A DNA stretch of 64,000 nt from Nocardiopsis listeri NBRC 13360 (GTDB lineage Bacteria; Actinomycetota; Actinomycetes; Streptosporangiales; Streptosporangiaceae): contig NZ_BCSH01000020.1 of NCBI RefSeq assembly GCF_001570765.1, positions 58,347 to 122,346 of the forward strand. The letters are read 5' to 3'. The notes below the pieces were generated by a model. That model was given only the letters and a program-made list of their open reading frames with translations. It made no database searches and had not been told where the DNA came from. Shown in pieces: positions 60,352 to 64,000 of this stretch. Positions within the stretch are counted from its first letter, which is position 1. Each line of letters opens with the position of its first letter. A program made the position numbers and the translations under genes.

Positions 60352-61377
60352 TCACGGCATCGGACGCACGTCCATGATCGACTCACCGTCCGGAACCCGA
60401 CGCACCTCGTGCAGGGACAAGCCCACCGAGGCGAGGAGCGCCTCGTACTGCTCACGGGTGCGCAATGGAGCCCCATAGAGCACGAACATGCTCAGACTCA
60501 TGGCCTCCAGGAACTCGCTCGGTCGATCCTGCTCTGGGAGGTGACCCACGATCAACAAGCGCGAGGTCGCCCCCATCGCCTCGCGAACGTTACGCAGGAT
60601 CAGTGCCGCGTCGGGATCGGCCCAGTTCTGCATCACCCGAGCCGCGAGGTAGACGTCCGCGCCCCTGGGTACACCCTCGAAGAAGTCGCCACCCACGATT
60701 GAGCACCGATCCTCGACCCCCGCCTCACGTAGAAGTGGAGGAGCACCCTCCACCACGTGCGGAAGGTCGAAGAGGATCCCCCGCGTCGACGGGCACGCGC
60801 GCAGCACGGCCGCGATCGTGGCGCCCTCACCACCACCCAGATCCACCATCGTCCCGGTTTCCGCCGGATCGATCTCGCGCAGCAACGGCGCGGCCAGGGT
60901 GGAGGAGTTCATGGCCCGGTTGAACACGGCGGCGGCCGCTTCCCGCTCACTCAGGTAGGCGAACAGCTCCTGACCGGTGTGGATCGCGAAGGCCGAGCGG
61001 TCCGAAGTCACCGAGTGGCCCAAACGAGTCCAGGCCTGGAAGAAGTCGCCGTGCGTGCACATACGGAACAGGTCCCGCAGCCCTTGGGGATCGTCGATAC
61101 GCAGGTGGTCGCCTGCCGAGCTCAAGGAGAAGAGACCGGGAGAAGGCTCCTCGACCAGCCCGGTCGCGACCGCCGCACGCACGAGGACCAGCAGGCGTTC
61201 CTCGGGCACGGTGAGTGCCCGGGCCACGTCGTCGAGGGGGCGTGGGGGACCGGCCAGCTCTTCGACGACACCGAGCTCGATCAGTGCCGCCACGGCGTGC
61301 AGCAACATCGCGGAGGAGACGATCCTGGCCAGTGGCCGGTCGGTTCGTTCGGGCGGGATGGTGTCCGGTCGCTCCAC
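60352..61377 (-). CDS. SAM methyltransferase of the diketopiperazine locus, possible N-methyltransferase
   Basis: This 341-residue Methyltransf_2 protein has an N-terminal dimerisation/winged helix and SAM loop TMVDLGGGEGATIAAVLRACP. The general-base His of O-methyltransferases is replaced: VMQNWADPDA has Gln250 where the other enzyme has His253. Loss of that base fits methylation of a ring amide nitrogen, for which other family members also dispense with it. GTG 61377 has AAGGGAA about 7 nt upstream. It converges on the synthase. The pair of differing methyltransferases points to both O- and N-methyl product. Confidence 0.82.
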   Translation of the reverse strand: MERPDTIPPERTDRPLARIVSSAMLLHAVAALIELGVVEELAGPPRPLDDVARALTVPEERLLVLVRAAVATGLVEEPSPGLFSLSSAGDHLRIDDPQGLRDLFRMCTHGDFFQAWTRLGHSVTSDRSAFAIHTGQELFAYLSEREAAAAVFNRAMNSSTLAAPLLREIDPAETGTMVDLGGGEGATIAAVLRACPSTRGILFDLPHVVEGAPPLLREAGVEDRCSIVGGDFFEGVPRGADVYLAARVMQNWADPDAALILRNVREAMGATSRLLIVGHLPEQDRPSEFLEAMSLSMFVLYGAPLRTREQYEALLASVGLSLHEVRRVPDGESIMDVRPMP

Positions 61378-61578
61378 GTGATTCCCTTCGGTGGTTCTGC
61401 TGTCACGGAAGGTGACGATGCCAGGTCGAAGGGTGTGGCGTGAGGTCTTTCGTGAGAGAGGGGCCCGGCCCCGCACCTGGTTTCGGGGGCGGCCGAAGGG
61501 ATCGTGAGCAGGTTCTTCTTCTGTACCCGAACACGGGTTCGCTCAGGCTAGGCTGACCTCCACAACTCGAAAAAAAGC
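61378..61578. other. Intergenic region between methyltransferase and leader RNA
   Basis: This 200-nt stretch has no supported gene and an AT-richer tail with a seven-A run (61570-61576). Confidence 0.35.
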
Positions 61579-61665
61579 GAGCCCGCCCGGTGCTACCAAC
61601 ACCGAACGGGCTCTGACCACCAACCTGAAACCACCAGGAAGGCGGCTAGGAGTGCATCCTAAGCC
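61579..61665 (+). ncRNA. Structured 5' leader upstream of HTH gene
   Basis: Hairpin 1 has outer stem GAGCCCG (61579-61585) with CGGGCTC (61607-61613) and inner stem CGGTG (61588-61592) with CACCG (61600-61604). A single-stranded A/C-rich stretch follows, then hairpin 2, GGC-TAGGA-GTGCA-TCCTA-A-GCC (61644-61665). A seven-A run precedes hairpin 1, so on the opposite strand the same element reads as a hairpin plus T-run terminator. The layered stems before a coupled small ORF suggest an attenuator or cis-acting RNA. The family is unidentified. Confidence 0.5.
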
Positions 61666-61747
61666 TACAGCGTCCCGCGCCCGAAGCAGGGGGGTCGCTT
61701 CGCGCGTCCCCCTCACGTTCCACCTTTCCCCGGAGGTGACGCCGTGA
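61652..61747 (+). CDS. Possible 31-codon leader ORF coupled to HTH gene
   Basis: GTG 61652 lies in the loop of hairpin 2, with AGGAAGG 9-10 nt upstream. The frame stays open to TGA 61745-61747, which overlaps the HTH start as GTGA. The predicted peptide is basic, begins MHPKPTASRARSRG and has no known domain. Overlap and position suggest translational coupling. Confidence 0.4.
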   Translation: MHPKPTASRARSRGVASRVPLTFHLSPEVTP

Positions 61748-63024
61748 GCTACGCGACCATCGTCCGAGGCCGCTTCGGTGGCGATCGATTCACCAGGGTG
61801 CTCAACGCCGCGGTCCGTGACAAACGCCTGTCCTACAAGGCCCGTGGTCTCCTCATCTTCATCGCTTCGCACCGTGAAGGGTGGGGCATCGGCATCGAAC
61901 AGCTCATCGCCAACTCACCTGGTGGTGCGGGCGCGATCCGCTCCGGACTCAAGGAACTCGAAGCCGTCGGCTACCTGCGCCGTTACCGGGTCCGCGACGA
62001 ATTGGGGTGCCTCGGTGGTGCCTACTGGGTGGTCACCGACGACCCCGAGTCCCTGCCGGAACGAGTCGCCGAGCTCGCCCGCTCCCTGGAGGGAAAGGAC
62101 CTCGTCCGCCTGCAAAGCAGCAGTTCAGAGCCTAAGTGCGATTTTCCAGGGTTGGATAACCTACCGGAGGAAAATCGAACCCCTAAGAAGACCAACCACA
62201 AGAAGACCAATACACAAGAACAAGGGGAGGAGGAGGGCGCGCGGGCGCGCGCGAGCGAGCTCCCCGCCACCGATGCCGACGGCGACCAGTGGGGCGTCCC
62301 CGAAGCCGAACGGCCCGCCCCCGACCGGGGCGGTCTACTGGAACGCACCGTCATCCCCCAGATCGCCGAGGAGACCGGCCTGGGACTCGAACCCTGGCAG
62401 CATCGCCGCCTGGTCCTGGAGCATCTGCCCGCCGCGTTCCGGGCCGTCAAGGAGCTGGCCGACGACCGGGTGGGCCCCACCGAACTCCTGGAGTGGCTGC
62501 GGTCAGACCACGACACCACGATGTCGCTGTACGCGGTCCTGTCCACCCGTTGCCGACCCGGTCATCTCGGTGAGGCACTGCCGGTCTGGGTCGCCCGCAA
62601 CCGCACTCCTGGCGGCCTGCCCGGTCCTTCCGTGCCCAAGGTCCCTCGCCCGCGCCGAGAACCGGCCCCGATGGCCGACGGAGATCCCTTCACCCGGGCC
62701 GGTGCACCGCCCACGTGCACGGTTCACCTCGGTATCACCCTGACCGCCGACGCCACCGGCCTGCGCACCCGATGCCACAGGTGCGAGGACCTTCCCGGCC
62801 CCGAACCCTTCGCCACTTTGGACGAACCGGCCGGCGCCCTGATGGGTGTGCTCGACGAGGGCCTACCGGATACCGCACCAGCACCGCCCGAACATTGTGG
62901 GGACCGTTCCTGTCACGAACAGCGCCGACACGTCATTCGCTTCAACCCACAGACCGAGGTTCACGAGGACCTCGGCCCCTGCCCGCGCTGCCACCCCGAT
63001 CGGGTTCGAGAAGGCGTTCGATGA
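61744..63024 (+). CDS. Helix-turn-helix protein of accessory-element type
   Basis: This 426-residue protein has an N-terminal winged HTH (about residues 5-105): DKRLSYKARGLLIFIASH then IRSGLKELEAVGYLRRYRVRD. A charged, low-complexity linker follows (TPKKTNHKKTNTQEQGEEEG) with lower G+C than its surroundings. The C-terminal half has scattered Cys/His pairs (CTVHLG, CHRCED, CGDRSCHEQ, CPRCHPD) that could hold zinc. This layout is common in replication-initiator-like or plasmid/ICE HTH proteins in Streptomyces and Nocardiopsis. GTG 61744 has GGAGGTGA just upstream. Its target is unknown. Confidence 0.72.
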   Translation: MSYATIVRGRFGGDRFTRVLNAAVRDKRLSYKARGLLIFIASHREGWGIGIEQLIANSPGGAGAIRSGLKELEAVGYLRRYRVRDELGCLGGAYWVVTDDPESLPERVAELARSLEGKDLVRLQSSSSEPKCDFPGLDNLPEENRTPKKTNHKKTNTQEQGEEEGARARASELPATDADGDQWGVPEAERPAPDRGGLLERTVIPQIAEETGLGLEPWQHRRLVLEHLPAAFRAVKELADDRVGPTELLEWLRSDHDTTMSLYAVLSTRCRPGHLGEALPVWVARNRTPGGLPGPSVPKVPRPRREPAPMADGDPFTRAGAPPTCTVHLGITLTADATGLRTRCHRCEDLPGPEPFATLDEPAGALMGVLDEGLPDTAPAPPEHCGDRSCHEQRRHVIRFNPQTEVHEDLGPCPRCHPDRVREGVR

Positions 63025-63245
63025 AAACGGGCGCGCCCAGGACACATGAACTCCCGGAACGAACGGTGGACGTGGGCGACGTTTCGGCAAGAGCGCAGGT
63101 GACCTTTGTGGCCGAATGGGCCCACCATCGCGGCTCGAACAAGCATGATGGAGCTCTCGGCCCGGCCTTCAGGAGCAGAACACGCCATGGGGGTGAGCCT
63201 GTGGCCGGGGCCCGTATCGAGAGGAAGCAGGGTCATGCCCAGTAA
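63021..63245 (+). CDS. Small protein coupled to HTH gene
   Basis: ATG 63021 overlaps the HTH stop as ATGA, and TAA 63243-63245 lies past the start of the next gene. The 74-residue product is basic and His-rich in its centre (EWAHHRGSNKHDGAL), with no recognised domain. The chained overlaps are the main support that it is expressed. Confidence 0.45.
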   Translation: MKTGAPRTHELPERTVDVGDVSARAQVTFVAEWAHHRGSNKHDGALGPAFRSRTRHGGEPVAGARIERKQGHAQ

Positions 63246-63924
63246 CCACATGGTCGACCTGCGAACCGAATCAGGCATGCGTCTGGACGATGTCTGTTTC
63301 TCCTTCGGAGTCACTTACGCCAGCGCACGAAAACGCGGCTTCCGGGAAGGCTACGGGTTCAGTATCGAACTGCCCGCGGTACTCGACCTTCTCGACGCAG
63401 TGGCCAAGGGGGACCTGAAGGCCTCGTCAGCGCGCGAGGAGCTGCTGGAGGTGCTCCACGTGCTCTACGACGAGGCCGAATGCCACGACTTCGAAAGCCC
63501 CGAGGACAAGTTTTCCTGGTGTGTGCGCGACGGTGGCTGCTCGACCTGTGCAGCACGTCGGGAGGAGTTCACCCATCACCTGGCGACGATGTCCGAACGT
63601 TGGCGTCGGTGGACGCTGCCCGAACACTTTCCCTTCGCTGTGGGTAACTCCAATGGTCTCCATACGGTCGGTTGTGGCGTCGTCCGTCGTGACATGCCGG
63701 TCGAATTTCCAGACCACAATCCCAATGATGCTGAAGTACTACGCGCCTTCGCGCACCCTGGAGACCTCTACGCCCCTCGATCCCGAGGCATGGAACGGTT
63801 TCTCGGCAACGTTCCCTTCCAATTCATGTCAGCGGAGGAAACCCGAGCATGGATGGCTGAGAATACGGGTCCCAAAGGTGGTCGGTACTACAAGCGCTGC
63901 CGAAGCTGCGCCCCGGCTCCGTGA
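63235..63924 (+). CDS. Conserved protein of unknown function with C-terminal Cys pair
   Basis: This 229-residue protein starts at ATG 63235, overlapping the preceding small ORF by 11 nt, with GAGGAAG upstream. The N-terminus (GMRLDDVCFSFGVTYASARKRGF) resembles a short HTH-like segment. The middle has WCVRDGGCSTCAARREEF, and the end GPKGGRYYKRCRSCAPAP, so two CxxC motifs could bind zinc. No family was recognised. Context suggests an accessory module with the HTH protein. Confidence 0.65.
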   Translation: MPSNHMVDLRTESGMRLDDVCFSFGVTYASARKRGFREGYGFSIELPAVLDLLDAVAKGDLKASSAREELLEVLHVLYDEAECHDFESPEDKFSWCVRDGGCSTCAARREEFTHHLATMSERWRRWTLPEHFPFAVGNSNGLHTVGCGVVRRDMPVEFPDHNPNDAEVLRAFAHPGDLYAPRSRGMERFLGNVPFQFMSAEETRAWMAENTGPKGGRYYKRCRSCAPAP

Positions 63925-64000
63925 ACCGGTTCCTGATTCAGGCCACCAGAATGCGCCGGCCCGTGCCAGAGGAATCCCGGCTCTGAAGAATCTCGTCGAG
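63925..64000. other. Window end, no feature seen
   Basis: The last 76 nt hold no gene or clear signal; a following gene may begin beyond the window. Confidence 0.3.

Noticed and set aside
61579..64000. Calling the end of the window an integrative element.
   Set aside because: No integrase, relaxase, tRNA or attachment site is visible; only the HTH protein and composition hint at it.
1..64000. CRISPR arrays, tRNA or rRNA genes.
   Set aside because: No regularly spaced repeats and no cloverleaf or rRNA-like stretches were noticed on reading both strands; a covariance scan was not possible.

Overview
The window is about 70 % G+C by eye and shows GTG and TTG starts, TANNNT -10 boxes with leaderless genes, PucR and AraC/TetR regulators, and an Alb-type cyclodipeptide locus flanked by two methyltransferases. 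Together these point to a filamentous actinomycete, most likely Nocardiopsis or a close relative in the Streptosporangiales/Nocardiopsaceae. No rRNA, tRNA or CRISPR array was seen.

Layout. 1-4.6 kb: end of a fused dihydroxyacetone kinase, a zinc alcohol dehydrogenase, a dimethylargininase-type hydrolase and a TetR regulator. 4.6-13.9 kb: a five-gene minus-strand run (SSS symporter, ureohydrolase, ThDP enzyme, NCS1 permease, aldehyde dehydrogenase) facing a PucR regulator; this set fits uptake and breakdown of arginine-derived guanidino compounds to GABA. 14-19.5 kb: a GAF-domain regulator, a lipoprotein, a PLP aminotransferase and an ATP-grasp D-Ala-D-Ala ligase relative. 19.6-33.4 kb: two different molybdenum hydroxylase systems. 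The first is PaoABC-like with fused Fe-S and Moco subunits. The second is a purine locus (xdhB, xdhC, 8-oxoguanine/guanine-type deaminase, xdhA, NCS2 permease) facing its own PucR.

33.4-42.2 kb: pentapeptide protein, NmrA-type reductase, AraC regulator, HSL-type esterase, APH(6)-type kinase, a GH10 xylanase pseudogene, a P450 and an unusual membrane Ser/Thr kinase. 42.3-45.2 kb: secreted GH5 mannanase-type enzyme and an AA10 LPMO behind a CelR/CebR-like operator, then a GntR regulator. 45.4-51.2 kb: an aldehyde dehydrogenase pseudogene, a TetR/NmrA pair with twin operators, DUF6221, a ferric-reductase-like membrane protein, an FG-GAP protein and DUF817. 51.2-56.7 kb: a LysR gene fragment copied from an intact LysR 3.3 kb away, an SDR, an ArsR-SulP pair and a LysR/MFS pair.

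56.7-61.4 kb is the specialised-metabolism locus: cyclodipeptide synthase, both cyclodipeptide oxidase subunits and two divergent methyltransferases, probably making a dehydrogenated, O- and N-methylated aromatic diketopiperazine of the nocazine type. 61.5-64 kb holds an accessory-looking module: a structured leader, a coupled small ORF, an HTH protein and two overlapping genes of unknown function.

Two features recur across the window. At least seven genes look leaderless, with a -10 hexamer only 6-8 nt before the start codon. Long perfect hairpins close most convergent gene pairs. Three broken genes (GH10, ALDH, LysR) between 38 and 51 kb suggest local deletion and gene decay.
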